In this document: positions 10,969-20,201 of the stretch, in pieces
Numbering within the stretch: the stretch's first letter is position 1
Layout of the letters: the number at the start of each line of letters is the position of its first letter
From: Deinococcus radiopugnans ATCC 19172
GTDB lineage: Bacteria; Deinococcota; Deinococci; Deinococcales; Deinococcaceae
Direction of reading: 5' to 3'
Assembly: GCF_006335125.1 (NCBI RefSeq)
Contig: NZ_VDMO01000037.1
Span: forward strand, 1-23,337
DNA: 23,337 nucleotides
Notes under the pieces: model-generated
Database searches by the model: none
What the model was told of the DNA's origin: nothing
Seen by the model: only the letters and a program-made list of their open reading frames with translations
Program-made: the position numbers and the translations under genes

Positions 10969-11430
10969 TTACTGCGCTTCCAGGTCGTAGTTGTTCAGGA
11001 TGGTGGTCTGCACGTTGCCGTCAGGATTGACCAGGTTCCAGCCCGTCTTTGTGCCGGCAAAAAACTGGTTGTCGTTCTGGGCAAAGGCCAGGCGCTTGCC
11101 GTTGTCCTTGCTCAGCACGGTGTCGCCCGCGTCGTAGCGGTTGTCGCCGTTGGCGTCGCGGAACACGATCACGCGGTAGGTGCCGTAGGGCACGTTGCTG
11201 GGCAGGTCCAGCGCGAAGCCGCCGGTCAGGAACTTGTCGATCAGCTGGCTCTGGGTGCCGTCGGCGGTGTACTTGCCGTCGTTGAAGCCCACCAGGGCCA
11301 GGCCGAGATTCTGGTTGGCCGCGAAGCCGCGCAACTGGCCCGTCACGTCCTTCTTGACGGGATTGCCGGCCAGGGTACAGGCGCTGAGGGTCAGGGTGCC
11401 GAGGGCCAGGGGAATAAGCAGCTTGTTCAT
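10969..11430 (-). CDS. Small secreted lipoprotein with a Ca2+-loop-like DxNxDxxxDxxD motif
   Basis: The 153-aa product has a type II signal peptide: MNKLL, a hydrophobic core, then lipobox LSAC with lipidated C18. The mature part is about 135 aa and mostly beta-like (GYP-type turns and alternating hydrophobics). Near the middle, DANGDNRYDAGD matches the acidic loop seen in EF-hand and dockerin-like calcium sites and in beta-sandwich lipoproteins that describe themselves as transport or surface proteins. No enzyme motif is seen. GGAGG at 11437-11441 lies 6 nt before the ATG, so unlike several neighbours this gene has a leader. Likely location is the outer or inner membrane face of the periplasm; the function is unknown. 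Confidence 0.85.
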   Translation of the reverse strand: MNKLLIPLALGTLTLSACTLAGNPVKKDVTGQLRGFAANQNLGLALVGFNDGKYTADGTQSQLIDKFLTGGFALDLPSNVPYGTYRVIVFRDANGDNRYDAGDTVLSKDNGKRLAFAQNDNQFFAGTKTGWNLVNPDGNVQTTILNNYDLEAQ

Positions 11431-11614
11431 GGGAAACCTCCGTGAATAGGGTTAGGGAATACAACTTTGACCCTCCTACCGTAGCGGCAATGGCCGGGTA
11501 GAACCACCGTGAAAGCCTTCCCGCTCGACTCATCGGACGTTCATGGGGCCTGGATTTTCAGACGGAACCTGACGCCGCCTTGAGGTGGGAGCCTCTGAAG
11601 GGCGGGGCCGCCTC

Positions 11615-11620
11615 TATACT
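11615..11620 (+). promoter_or_regulatory. Candidate -10 box of a leaderless methyltransferase promoter
   Basis: TATACT ends exactly 7 nt before the ATG at 11628, the clearest leaderless arrangement in the window. No Shine-Dalgarno is present between them. Confidence 0.55.
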
Positions 11621-11627
11621 CCGGTTC

Positions 11628-12407
11628 ATGCAGCGCCCACCGTTCACCGCCCTCGCCGCCGTGTACGACGCGATCATGGCGGACGTGGAGTACGACTACT
11701 GGGCCGATTTCGTCCTGACCTACGCCCGCGATGGGGGCCTGACGCTGGAGGGGGCCGCGGCGTTGGATCTGGCCTGCGGCACCGGCGGCTTCACGCGCGA
11801 ACTGGCGGCGACCGGCCTGCGGGTAACCGGCCTGGACGTCAGCGAGGACATGCTGCGCGAGGCCCGCACGCGGTTGCCGGGGGTGGAGTTTGTGGCGGGT
11901 GACCTGCGAACCTTCACGCTGCCGGGGCGCTTTGACCTGGTCACCTGCGTCTTCGACAGTCTGAACAATTTGCTCAGCGTGGAAGACCTGACGGCGGCCC
12001 TGACGCGGGCGCAGGCACACCTGAAGCCCGGCGGCCTGCTGGTCTTCGACGTGAACACCCGCCTGGGCGTGCGCGAGCTGTGGGAGGGCGACGCCATCGA
12101 GGGCCTGGCCCCACTGCCGGGCGGCGGCGAGGTGCATTACCACTGGTCCCACCACCATGACGCGGCCAGCGATCTGGGCGTGGTGCAGGCCTTTTGCCGC
12201 GTGGAGGAGGGCGGCGAGCTGCGCGAATTCGTGGAGACCCACCGCGAGCGCGGCTACGATCCCGCCGATCTGGAAGGGCCACTCCAGCACGCGGGATTCG
12301 CCCGCTGGGAAATCGTGGAATATCCCGATTACGCCCCGCCCATGCCCGACGTGCCGCGCGTGTGGGTCTTCGCGTGGGCAGCTGAAGAGGCTGGGGCAGA
12401 AACATGA
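11628..12407 (+). CDS. Class I SAM-dependent methyltransferase
   Basis: The 259-aa product has a Rossmann-type SAM-binding fold. Motif [11 protein letters not shown] is at 46-55, the acidic residue that binds the SAM ribose is in VTGLDVS near residue 70, and motif II/III regions are [15 protein letters not shown] and [13 protein letters not shown]. The N-terminal [19 protein letters not shown] matches the group of small-molecule methyltransferases often annotated as class I or UbiE-like. The substrate is not identifiable. The ATG at 11628 is chosen because TATACT lies 7 nt upstream; the frame is open to 11580 but without a ribosome site. The stop overlaps the gpsA start (ATGA). Confidence 0.88.
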   Translation: MQRPPFTALAAVYDAIMADVEYDYWADFVLTYARDGGLTLEGAAALDLACGTGGFTRELAATGLRVTGLDVSEDMLREARTRLPGVEFVAGDLRTFTLPGRFDLVTCVFDSLNNLLSVEDLTAALTRAQAHLKPGGLLVFDVNTRLGVRELWEGDAIEGLAPLPGGGEVHYHWSHHHDAASDLGVVQAFCRVEEGGELREFVETHRERGYDPADLEGPLQHAGFARWEIVEYPDYAPPMPDVPRVWVFAWAAEEAGAET

Positions 12408-13372
12408 GCGTCCTTCCGGTGCTGGGCGCGGGCGGCTGGGGCACGGCGCTGGCGGTGGGGGCGGCGCGCAACGGGCGGGACGTGACCCTGTGGGCGCGAC
12501 GGCCCGAACTGGTGACCGAACTGGAACGCACCCGCGTGAACGCCGACTACCTGCCGGGCGTCGTGTTGCCGGAGGGGCTGCGTTTCACCGCTGATCTGGG
12601 CGAGGCCATCAGAGGCGCCGACTTCGCCCTGATCGTCGTGCCCAGCGTGGGCGTGCCGCCACTCCTCGAACAGCTTCCGCGTGAACTGGGCGTGGTGCTG
12701 TGCGCCAAGGGCCTCGCGCCGGACGGCGGGCCGTTGACGGGGCTGGCCCGCGAACTGGGGTTTGCGCGGGTGGCCGTCCTGAGCGGCCCCAACCACGCCG
12801 AGGAGATCGGGCGCGGCCTGCCCGCGGCCACGGTGGTGGCCAGCGCCGATCAACCCCTTGCCCTGGCCGTACAGTCGGCGCTGATGTCCCCGGCCCTGCG
12901 CGTGTACACCAGCGCCGACGAGGTGGGCGTGGAACTCGGCGGCGTCCTGAAAAACGTGATGGCGCTGGCCGCCGGACTGGTGGACGGCCTGGAACTGGGC
13001 GACAACGCCAAAGCCGCCCTCATCACCCGTGGCCTGCGCGAGATGCGCCGCTACCTGCTGGCCCTGGGCGCGCAGGAGGACACGGTGTACGGCCTGAGCG
13101 GGCTGGGCGATCTGGTCGCCACCGCCACCAGCCGTCACAGCCGCAACCGTGCGGCGGGCGAGGCCATCGCGCGCGGCCAGCACCCCTCGCCCGGCGGCCA
13201 GGTGGTGGAGGGCCTGCGGACAGCGGGCCTGCTGGACGCCTGGGCCACCGCCCACGGCCATGACCTGCCCATCGTGCGGGCGGTGGCGCGGGTGACCTCG
13301 GGAGAGTGGGCGCCTGGGGTGGGCGTCGCCAGCCTGATGGAGCGGGATGCCAAGGCGGAGGAACACGGCTAG
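12404..13372 (+). CDS. gpsA: Glycerol-3-phosphate dehydrogenase [NAD(P)+]
   Basis: GpsA makes sn-glycerol-3-phosphate from dihydroxyacetone phosphate for phospholipid synthesis. The 322-aa product has the N-terminal nucleotide site GAGGWG at 8-13, the conserved CAKG (K102), SGPNHAEEI at 127-135, the catalytic Lys in [12 protein letters not shown] (K183) and [12 protein letters not shown] at 200-211, plus the C-terminal [14 protein letters not shown]. Length is normal. The ATG overlaps the methyltransferase stop by 4 bp, so the two are translated together, although the functions are not obviously linked. No clear terminator follows. Confidence 0.96.
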   Translation: MSVLPVLGAGGWGTALAVGAARNGRDVTLWARRPELVTELERTRVNADYLPGVVLPEGLRFTADLGEAIRGADFALIVVPSVGVPPLLEQLPRELGVVLCAKGLAPDGGPLTGLARELGFARVAVLSGPNHAEEIGRGLPAATVVASADQPLALAVQSALMSPALRVYTSADEVGVELGGVLKNVMALAAGLVDGLELGDNAKAALITRGLREMRRYLLALGAQEDTVYGLSGLGDLVATATSRHSRNRAAGEAIARGQHPSPGGQVVEGLRTAGLLDAWATAHGHDLPIVRAVARVTSGEWAPGVGVASLMERDAKAEEHG

Positions 13373-13451
13373 ACTCCGGGCCGCCAGCCGCCGTCACAGC
13401 GTCCACGACAGCCGTTTTGCGTCAGGCGCGGGTGGTGTGAATCGCCGCATC

Positions 13452-13510
13452 TTGTACAACATTCGGCAGACAGGTACAAGCCCTTGTACGCGCCGGGGGG
13501 CAGTGGTACA
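13452..13510. promoter_or_regulatory. Candidate operator: four symmetrically placed GTAC cores
   Basis: GTAC occurs at 13454-13457 (inside the palindrome TTGTACAA), 13474-13477, 13486-13489 and 13506-13509. Centre spacings are 20, 12 and 20 bp, symmetric about 13481.5; sites 1-3 and 2-4 are each 32 bp apart, about three helix turns. The middle pair forms the inverted repeat GTACAAgcccTTGTAC. Paired sites about 31-32 bp apart upstream of ribonucleotide reductase genes recall NrdR boxes, but the bases do not match the NrdR consensus I know, so the regulator is unassigned. Confidence 0.5.
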
Positions 13511-13512
13511 GT
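13484..13512 (+). promoter_or_regulatory. Candidate sigma70-type promoter of nrdJ
   Basis: TTGTAC (13484-13489), a 17-bp spacer and TACAGT (13507-13512) form a good promoter, with a start expected near 13519 and a leader of about 125 nt. Both hexamers overlap GTAC cores of the candidate operator. The leader can form a GC-rich hairpin around 13569-13585. No cobalamin riboswitch B12 box was found. Confidence 0.6.
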
Positions 13513-13642
13513 CGAGTCCTAGCCGGACACCGCGTCCTTCCCCGAGTTTCGAGTGCTCCCTTTTCCTGCCGCCCTGTCGGGAGGCGGGGCCGCCTGCTGC
13601 CGTTTCCTCGTCCCCACGCCCCCTCTTTCAAGGAGTTTCGCC

Positions 13643-16651
<3,009 letters not shown>

Positions 16652-16654
16652 GGA

Positions 16655-16678
16655 AAACGGGGGCTTCGGCCCCCATTT
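16655..16678 (+). terminator. Rho-independent terminator of nrdJ (possibly bidirectional)
   Basis: A GGGGGC/GCCCCC stem around a TTCG tetraloop (16659-16674) is followed by ATTT on the plus strand and flanked by AAAA on the other side. The T run is short but the stem is very stable. Confidence 0.7.
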
Positions 16679-16710
16679 GCAACGCTCGATTTGTATAGGA
16701 GGTGATTGAA

Positions 16711-16728
16711 ATGAACTCGACGCTCTAG
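16711..16728 (+). CDS. Possible 5-codon leader peptide (MNSTL)
   Basis: The ATG at 16711 follows AGGAGGTGA at 16697-16705, the best match to the 16S anti-Shine-Dalgarno in the window, with 8 nt between GGAGG and ATG. The frame is only five codons (Met-Asn-Ser-Thr-Leu) and stops at TAG inside the left arm of a hairpin (16717-16746). A very strong ribosome site for so short a frame suggests a regulatory leader peptide rather than a protein. It opens the small-ORF island after the nrdJ terminator. It may instead be the remnant of a longer gene cut off by the TAG. Confidence 0.35.
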   Translation: MNSTL

Positions 16729-16746
16729 GCGAACCTAGAACGTCGG
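16717..16746 (+). promoter_or_regulatory. Hairpin overlapping the leader ORF stop codon
   Basis: The arms 16718-16729 and 16734-16745 pair at 11 of 12 positions around a CGAA loop; the only mismatch is C-A. It has no T run, so it is not a standard terminator. A ribosome on the leader ORF would sit on or melt this stem. Confidence 0.55.
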
Positions 16747-16761
16747 AAACCAGAACATCTC

Positions 16762-16827
16762 GGCCTTGGGAGGCTATCTATGACTGGCTACTCTGCGAAA
16801 GTGTCCAGAGCTTACCCTCCCCAGGCC
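16762..16827 (+). promoter_or_regulatory. Hairpin sequestering the Shine-Dalgarno of the 50-codon ORF
   Basis: GGCCTTGGGAGG (16762-16773) pairs with CCTCCCCAGGCC (16816-16827) at 11 of 12 positions. The left arm contains the GGGAGG ribosome site used by the ATG at 16780. A smaller stem CTCTG/CAGAG (16791-16795 and 16806-16810) nests inside. This is the layout of a translational switch; no trigger is known. Confidence 0.5.
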
Positions 16828-16932
16828 AGAAAGGCAACTCGGCGACAATCCGCCCGCCTCATCTGTCTAGTACTAAAGGAGAAGTATGCCTCGCAAAACT
16901 ACCGGCGCAAAAGCCGCGTCCGCAGCATCTAA
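16780..16932 (+). CDS. Hypothetical 50-aa basic ORF
   Basis: This frame starts 6 nt after GGGAGG and encodes 50 residues rich in Arg and Lys (MTGYSAKVSRAYPPQARKAT at the N-terminus). I recognise no family. Its last 47 bp overlap, in another frame, the beginning of the better-supported 43-codon ORF, so it may be a translated leader that delivers ribosomes to that gene rather than a functional protein. Its ribosome site is buried in a predicted hairpin. Base use is AT-richer than in the flanking genes. Confidence 0.3.
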   Translation: MTGYSAKVSRAYPPQARKATRRQSARLICLVLKEKYASQNYRRKSRVRSI

Positions 16933-17017
16933 AGTTCTCTCAAACCCCAAAAGCTCAAAGGCTGAGAAGCGTGCAGCAGCAAGTGCCCTCAGTCAAGTCG
17001 AGAAGGGGAAGAAATGA
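16886..17017 (+). CDS. Small conserved-looking basic protein (43 aa, SALSQ motif)
   Basis: The ATG follows AAAGGAG (16875-16881) by 4 nt. The product is highly basic and built of Ala, Ser and Lys: a Lys/Arg-rich start, then AASAASKVLSNPKSSKAEKR and AAASALSQ, then a charged tail. I recall very similar short proteins (K..AS.ASK.L then K.AA.SALSQ) from many unrelated bacteria, all without known function; this is memory, not a search. The two Ala/Ser segments could be short amphipathic helices. The TGA overlaps the ATG of the next ORF (ATGA), so the two are probably coupled. There is no signal peptide or membrane segment. Confidence 0.65.
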   Translation: MPRKTTGAKAASAASKVLSNPKSSKAEKRAAASALSQVEKGKK

Positions 17018-17226
17018 AATCCTCGCATACAAGTCTGGATATGACCGTCCGTGTGAAAGGTCTGCTTTCCTCTCTCTACAAGGCACAGGTGACAGTGGAG
17101 AAGCACCCCTGTCCCTACTGTGGAGGTCAGGCGCAAGTACATCTTCATGATGGGAAAGTCGATGCTGTTCCTTGCTGTGACACATACGGGCCAGATCTTC
17201 AGCATCTGATCGACTTCAACCGATAA
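17014..17226 (+). CDS. Small cysteine-motif protein (70 aa, possible zinc knuckle)
   Basis: The start overlaps the stop of the 43-codon ORF (ATGA), and the end of that ORF supplies AGAAGGGGAAG as a ribosome site. Residues 32-39 read HPCPYCGG, and CC follows at about 54-55, with His residues between (VHLHDG). This looks like a compact CxxC...CC zinc-binding site; it could hold zinc with four Cys or with Cys and His. The N-terminal 30 residues contain MTVRVKGLLSSLYKAQV. No family is assigned. Base composition and codon use are visibly less GC-rich than in neighbouring genes, which suggests recent transfer of the whole small operon. Confidence 0.65.
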   Translation: MKSSHTSLDMTVRVKGLLSSLYKAQVTVEKHPCPYCGGQAQVHLHDGKVDAVPCCDTYGPDLQHLIDFNR

Positions 17227-17305
17227 GATTTTGCGTTTGGGGCCACTCTTACGCGAAGGTGACCCCAACCAGCGGTTGATAATGATTTTTTGATCTTCCG
17301 CCCTT

Positions 17306-17344
17306 GCCCCCATTGCTCTTACAGCCAAAGGGTGGGGGCGTTTT
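17306..17344 (+). terminator. Candidate terminator of the small-ORF operon
   Basis: GCCCCCA (17306-17312) pairs with TGGGGGC (17333-17339) and is followed by GTTTT. The loop is long (20 nt) but can partly pair. A second, weaker inverted repeat with GGGG/CCCC arms lies at about 17239-17267, followed later by TTTTTT at 17286-17291. Confidence 0.5.
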
Positions 17345-17380
17345 CATGCTCGCTCAGCCACGGGGACGGCAGTTTTCCCT

Positions 17381-17386
17381 TACCCT
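17381..17386 (+). promoter_or_regulatory. Candidate -10 box before the 114-aa membrane protein
   Basis: TACCCT ends 5 nt before the ATG at 17392, close to the leaderless layout. No Shine-Dalgarno is visible. Confidence 0.35.
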
Positions 17387-17391
17387 GAGCC

Positions 17392-17736
17392 ATGAACCTC
17401 GACGATTACCGCCGCCCCGGCCCGGCCCGATTGCGCCTGTACCTGTCGCTGCTGCTGATGTTGGTGCTGACCGCCGCCCTCGGCAAAAAACGCGACGGCG
17501 ATCTGGGCACGCTGGAAACCCTGAAACGCAGCTCGTTCGCGCGGATCATGTTCATGGACATCGGCGCACTCAGCACGCTGGGGGCGCTGTATCTGGCCCT
17601 GAACGGCAAATCGCGGGTGCGCGTTCCGGCGGCGCTGGCCTCGCTGGCGGTGGGCAGTTTCTCGCTGCTGCCCGCCCTGGCCTACGAGGACTGGAAGGCC
17701 ATGCAGGAGGGCGCAGACCAGCCGCCCCAGAACTGA
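17392..17736 (+). CDS. Small integral membrane protein of unknown function
   Basis: The 114-aa product has three likely transmembrane segments at about 14-30, 52-70 and 79-98, joined by short basic loops (KKRDGD, NGKSRVR), with a cytoplasmic-looking polar N-terminus and an acidic C-terminal tail. No family or catalytic motif is recognised. The ATG at 17392 has a TACCCT box 5 nt upstream. It returns to the high-GC codon use of the chromosome, which marks the right limit of the AT-richer island. The lipid kinase gene follows 77 bp downstream with its own -10-like box, so the two are probably separate units. Confidence 0.65.
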   Translation: MNLDDYRRPGPARLRLYLSLLLMLVLTAALGKKRDGDLGTLETLKRSSFARIMFMDIGALSTLGALYLALNGKSRVRVPAALASLAVGSFSLLPALAYEDWKAMQEGADQPPQN

Positions 17737-17801
17737 GCCGCAGTGGGGGAGACCCGCCCCTTCTTCAACCATTGCTCAAGCCACGCTTCGGGGTGAACGG
17801 C

Positions 17802-17807
17802 TACAGT
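17802..17807 (+). promoter_or_regulatory. Candidate -10 box of a leaderless lipid kinase promoter
   Basis: TACAGT ends 6 nt before the ATG at 17814. No Shine-Dalgarno is visible. Confidence 0.45.
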
Positions 17808-17813
17808 TTGCCC

Positions 17814-18755
17814 ATGACGGCCCATCCGGTTCCGGCAGTTTCCCCTGGCTCTGCCCAGGGGGCGGCCACCCTGATCTTCAATGCCGGGGCCGGGGGCAGC
17901 AGCCACAGCAGCCCCGAGGCGCTGGCCGAGGCCCTGCACCACGCCGGCTACCGTCCGGTCTACCGCGCCACCGACGGCGAGGCCGACTTGCGCGCGGCCC
18001 TGGCCGATGTGTCCGGCCCGGTGTTCGTGGCGGGCGGCGACGGCACCGTGCGGGCGGCGGCGCTGCATCTGGCGGGGCGGGCGGACGTCACGCTGGGCAT
18101 CATTCCCATGGGCACCGCCAACAACGTGGCCCGCACGCTGGGCATCGCCGGAGACCCGCAGGCGGTGATTGCCGCCTACGCCGGGGCGCAGGCCGCTCCC
18201 TTCGATCTGGGCCGCGTCACCGCTCCCTGGGGGCAGGACGTGTTTCTGGAGGCGCTGGGCTGCGGCCTGTTCGCCGAGGTCATGGCCGCCTACGATCCCC
18301 AGCAGGGCAAGAGTCCGCTGCGGGCGGTGGGCGCGCTGGGCGAGGTGATGCGGGCCTTCACGCCGCCGCCGCTGACCCTGACGCTGGACGGCGTGGCCCA
18401 GCCCCCGCTGGACTGCCTGCTGCTGGAGGTCATGAACACCCCCGCCACCGGCCCCCGCCTGCCGCTGTGCAGCGGGGCCGATCCCGGCGACGGCCTGCTG
18501 AACGTGGTGCGGGTGGACGCCAGGGACGGCGAGGGCCTGCTGACCTACGCGGCGGCGCTGGCGGCCGGGGACTTCGCGCAGCTGCCCAGCGTCACCAGCA
18601 CCCCGGCCCGCTGCACCGAGATCCCGTACTGCGGCCAGCCCTTCCACGTGGACGGCGAGGTTCGCCCCGCCCGGCCGGACACGTTCGGCGTGGTGCGGGT
18701 GGAGGTCTGGGCGGCGGCCCTGCGGGTGCTGGTGCCTGCCGTAGAAGGAGGCTAG
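17814..18755 (+). CDS. Diacylglycerol/sphingosine-type lipid kinase (YegS/DagK family)
   Basis: Members of this soluble DAGK-catalytic family phosphorylate diacylglycerol or related lipids with ATP at the membrane surface. The 313-aa product shows IFNAGAGGSS at 21-30, the signature GGDGTVR at 74-80, and the nucleotide-site PMGTANNVART at 98-108. The C-terminal beta-sandwich has GDGLLNVVRVDA and the typical HVDGEV near the end. The start is the ATG at 17814, with TACAGT 6 nt upstream; the longer open frame upstream overlaps the membrane protein gene and is not conserved. The PHP gene follows after 2 bp and is probably cotranscribed. The substrate is not decided: it could be diacylglycerol, phosphatidylglycerol or a sphingoid base. 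Confidence 0.9.
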   Translation: MTAHPVPAVSPGSAQGAATLIFNAGAGGSSHSSPEALAEALHHAGYRPVYRATDGEADLRAALADVSGPVFVAGGDGTVRAAALHLAGRADVTLGIIPMGTANNVARTLGIAGDPQAVIAAYAGAQAAPFDLGRVTAPWGQDVFLEALGCGLFAEVMAAYDPQQGKSPLRAVGALGEVMRAFTPPPLTLTLDGVAQPPLDCLLLEVMNTPATGPRLPLCSGADPGDGLLNVVRVDARDGEGLLTYAAALAAGDFAQLPSVTSTPARCTEIPYCGQPFHVDGEVRPARPDTFGVVRVEVWAAALRVLVPAVEGG

Positions 18756-18757
18756 CC

Positions 18758-19480
18758 ATGCAGAACAACCTGGTCTTTCGCGCGGGCGTGCAGGTGATGC
18801 GGGTGGACTTGCACGTCCACACCGAGGTCAGCCACGACTGCCGCACGCCGCTGCGCGACATTCCGGCGTGGATGCTGCGAACGAATACCCGCGTGATTGC
18901 CGTCACCGATCACGATCAGGCGCGCGGCGGCCCCGAACTGGCCCGCATCGTGGCCGATCTGGGCCTGCAAGACCGCCTGAGCATCATCCCCGGCGAGGAA
19001 GTCACCACCACCGAGGGCGAACTGAACGCCCTGTTCCTGCAAGAGCGCATCCCAAAGGGCCTGACCCCCGAAGAGACCGTGCGTGAAATCAAGGCCCAGG
19101 GCGGGCTGGTGATGCTCCAGCACGGCTTCGATCCCCTCAAACGCTACCGCCTGCGCCCCGAGGCCACCCGGCGCATTGCCGCCGACATCGACGTCGTGGA
19201 GGTCTTCAACTCGCGCCTGTCGCGGCACCACTGGAACGGGGTGGCGCTGGCCTGGGCGCAGGAGCGCGGTCTGCCGGTCTGCGCGGGCAGCGACGCCCAC
19301 ACCCTGCGCGACATCGGCGAGGCCTGGGTGGAAACGCCCTTCCGCACGGTTCGCACGCCCGCCGAGTTGCTAGCGGCGCTGCGCGACGGCGTCGTGGGCG
19401 GCCACTGGACGCACCCGGTCTACGCCTACGGGCGCAAGCAGTGGCGCACCCTGAACGGCCGGTTCCGGCGCCCCCGCTAA
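18758..19480 (+). CDS. PHP-domain metal-dependent phosphoesterase
   Basis: PHP proteins use a cluster of two or three metal ions to hydrolyse phosphoesters. The 240-aa product has the four PHP motifs: DLHVHTEVSHD (H19, H21), VTDHD (D51, H52, D53), GEEVTT (E80, E81) with H122 in LQHGFDP, and AGSDAH (D179, H181). The start ATG 18758 is set by AAGGAGG at 18745-18751, six nt upstream, inside the end of the lipid kinase gene. Relatives include nucleotide and RNA trimming phosphatases as well as histidinol phosphatase; the substrate here is unknown. The last gene before an 831-bp non-coding stretch, it converges with rny. Confidence 0.9.
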   Translation: MQNNLVFRAGVQVMRVDLHVHTEVSHDCRTPLRDIPAWMLRTNTRVIAVTDHDQARGGPELARIVADLGLQDRLSIIPGEEVTTTEGELNALFLQERIPKGLTPEETVREIKAQGGLVMLQHGFDPLKRYRLRPEATRRIAADIDVVEVFNSRLSRHHWNGVALAWAQERGLPVCAGSDAHTLRDIGEAWVETPFRTVRTPAELLAALRDGVVGGHWTHPVYAYGRKQWRTLNGRFRRPR

Positions 19481-19502
19481 CGCAGTGCCTGACACAACCA
19501 AT

Positions 19503-19525
19503 AAAAAACCCGCCCTCTCGGACGG
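19503..19525 (-). terminator. Intrinsic terminator within R1
   Basis: On the minus strand CCGTCC-GAGA-GGGCGG (19510-19525, one G-U pair) is followed by GTTTTTT. On the plus strand the same stem has a C-A mismatch and no T run, which fixes the direction. Confidence 0.8.
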
Positions 19526-19535
19526 TGATAAGACA

Positions 19536-19564
19536 AAGATACCGTGGAATGCGGGATTTGTCAA
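19536..19564 (-). promoter_or_regulatory. Sigma70-like promoter within R1
   Basis: The -35 TTGACA (19559-19564) is a perfect consensus hexamer; the -10 is TATCTT (19536-19541) with a 17-bp spacer. The start is expected near 19529, only 4 nt before the hairpin. Confidence 0.7.
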
Positions 19565-19714
19565 ATCTATGCATTGCCCCAAAATTCCCGCGTTGGGACG
19601 CTGTAAATCAAGAGACTCCGGTAGAAGCACTGCATACCCCGACGGTTGGCCCAGCCCACCAGATTCTTCGAGCATGACCAAGGACGCACAGGCATCGGCC
19701 AGAGTTGAGGCGTT

Positions 19715-19888
19715 ATACGGACTCCGATTGAAAAGTGTTGAAAACACTTGGAAATCCGAGGGGGAGGAGCAGCGTCCTCATGGGCGTCTGTCCGCGACGA
19801 TAGCGAGAACGAGGAAAACGGGTTCCGGACGTGGAGTGTAGAGATCGGAGCTGTCCCGATCTCTACACGAAACAGACGGAATCCGTGT
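19715..19888. repeat. Small inverted-repeat element, long copy (174 bp)
   Basis: The left end atacggactccg (19715-19726) and right end cggaatccgtgt (19877-19888) are imperfect inverted repeats (10 of 12). The first 46 nt match the short copy at 902-979 except at two positions that pair with each other in the internal hairpin (AAGTGTT/AACACTT here, AGGTGTT/AACACCT there). The extra length includes a separate perfect 13-bp stem with a 7-nt loop at 19836-19868. It is non-coding and lies between repeats R1 and R2. Confidence 0.75.
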
Positions 19889-19925
19889 CACTTCTTCAGC
19901 CCCCTAAGCTGGCAAGGCAGAAAAC

Positions 19926-19948
19926 AAAAAACCCGCCCTCTCGGACGG
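19926..19948 (-). terminator. Intrinsic terminator within R2
   Basis: The same CCGTCC-GAGA-GGGCGG hairpin as in R1 (19933-19948) is followed by six Ts (19926-19931) and, 1 nt later, TTTT. Confidence 0.8.
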
Positions 19949-19958
19949 TGATAAGACA

Positions 19959-19987
19959 ACTATAGCGTGGAATGCGGCGCGTGTCAA
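19959..19987 (-). promoter_or_regulatory. Sigma70-like promoter within R2
   Basis: The -35 is TTGACA (19982-19987) and the -10 TATAGT (19959-19964), 17-bp spacer. The start is expected near 19952. Confidence 0.7.
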
Positions 19988-20097
19988 ATCTATGCAGTCG
20001 GTCTAAAACTTTCGTCTGGGACAGCGTTTGTAGAAGATGGACGACACCAGCTGTGAATAGGCGCCTGTGGCCTGAGAACGTCGTGGGTCACGTCAGG

Positions 20098-20132
20098 AAA
20101 AAAGTGGCTTCTCTCGAACCCAGAGAGCACAC
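20098..20132 (-). terminator. Second intrinsic terminator downstream of R3
   Basis: An interrupted stem (GTG/CAC, GC/GC, TCTCT/AGAGA with two bulges) between 20104 and 20132 is followed on the minus strand by TTTTTT (20098-20103). It would stop any transcript that escapes the R3 hairpin. Confidence 0.6.
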
Positions 20133-20139
20133 TGGCAAT

Positions 20140-20162
20140 AAAAAACCCGCCCTTTCGGACGG
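20140..20162 (-). terminator. Intrinsic terminator within R3
   Basis: CCGTCC-GAAA-GGGCGG (20147-20162) is followed by GTTTTTT. The stable GAAA tetraloop is a typical terminator feature. Confidence 0.8.
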
Positions 20163-20172
20163 TGATAAAACC

Positions 20173-20201
20173 AATATAGCGTGGAATGCGGCGGGCGTCA
20201 A
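20173..20201 (-). promoter_or_regulatory. Sigma70-like promoter within R3
   Basis: The -35 is TTGACG (20196-20201) and the -10 TATATT (20173-20178), 17-bp spacer. The start is expected near 20166. Confidence 0.7.

Larger units (their letters stand above)
19501..19600 (-). repeat. Promoter-hairpin repeat, copy R1
   Basis: First of three 100-bp copies in the php-rny gap, 20 bp after the php stop. Read on the minus strand it carries TTGACA, 17 bp, TATCTT, then the hairpin and T run. It is the most divergent copy, mainly in the part upstream of the -35 box. No coding sequence is conserved. Confidence 0.85.
19924..20022 (-). repeat. Promoter-hairpin repeat, copy R2
   Basis: Second copy, about 91% identical to R3 over the first 78 bp by eye. 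It starts 323 bp after the end of R1, with the long inverted-repeat element in between. The part from the -35 box to the T run is the best conserved. Confidence 0.85.

Noticed and set aside
13373..13642. Cobalamin riboswitch upstream of the B12-dependent reductase
   Set aside because: I looked for the conserved B12 box and the surrounding helices and did not find them; the leader is only about 125 nt.
20104..20132. GGTTCGA-like sequence on the minus strand as part of a tRNA
   Set aside because: The motif lies in the loop of a terminator hairpin in the wrong register for a T arm, and no acceptor, D or anticodon arm is found.
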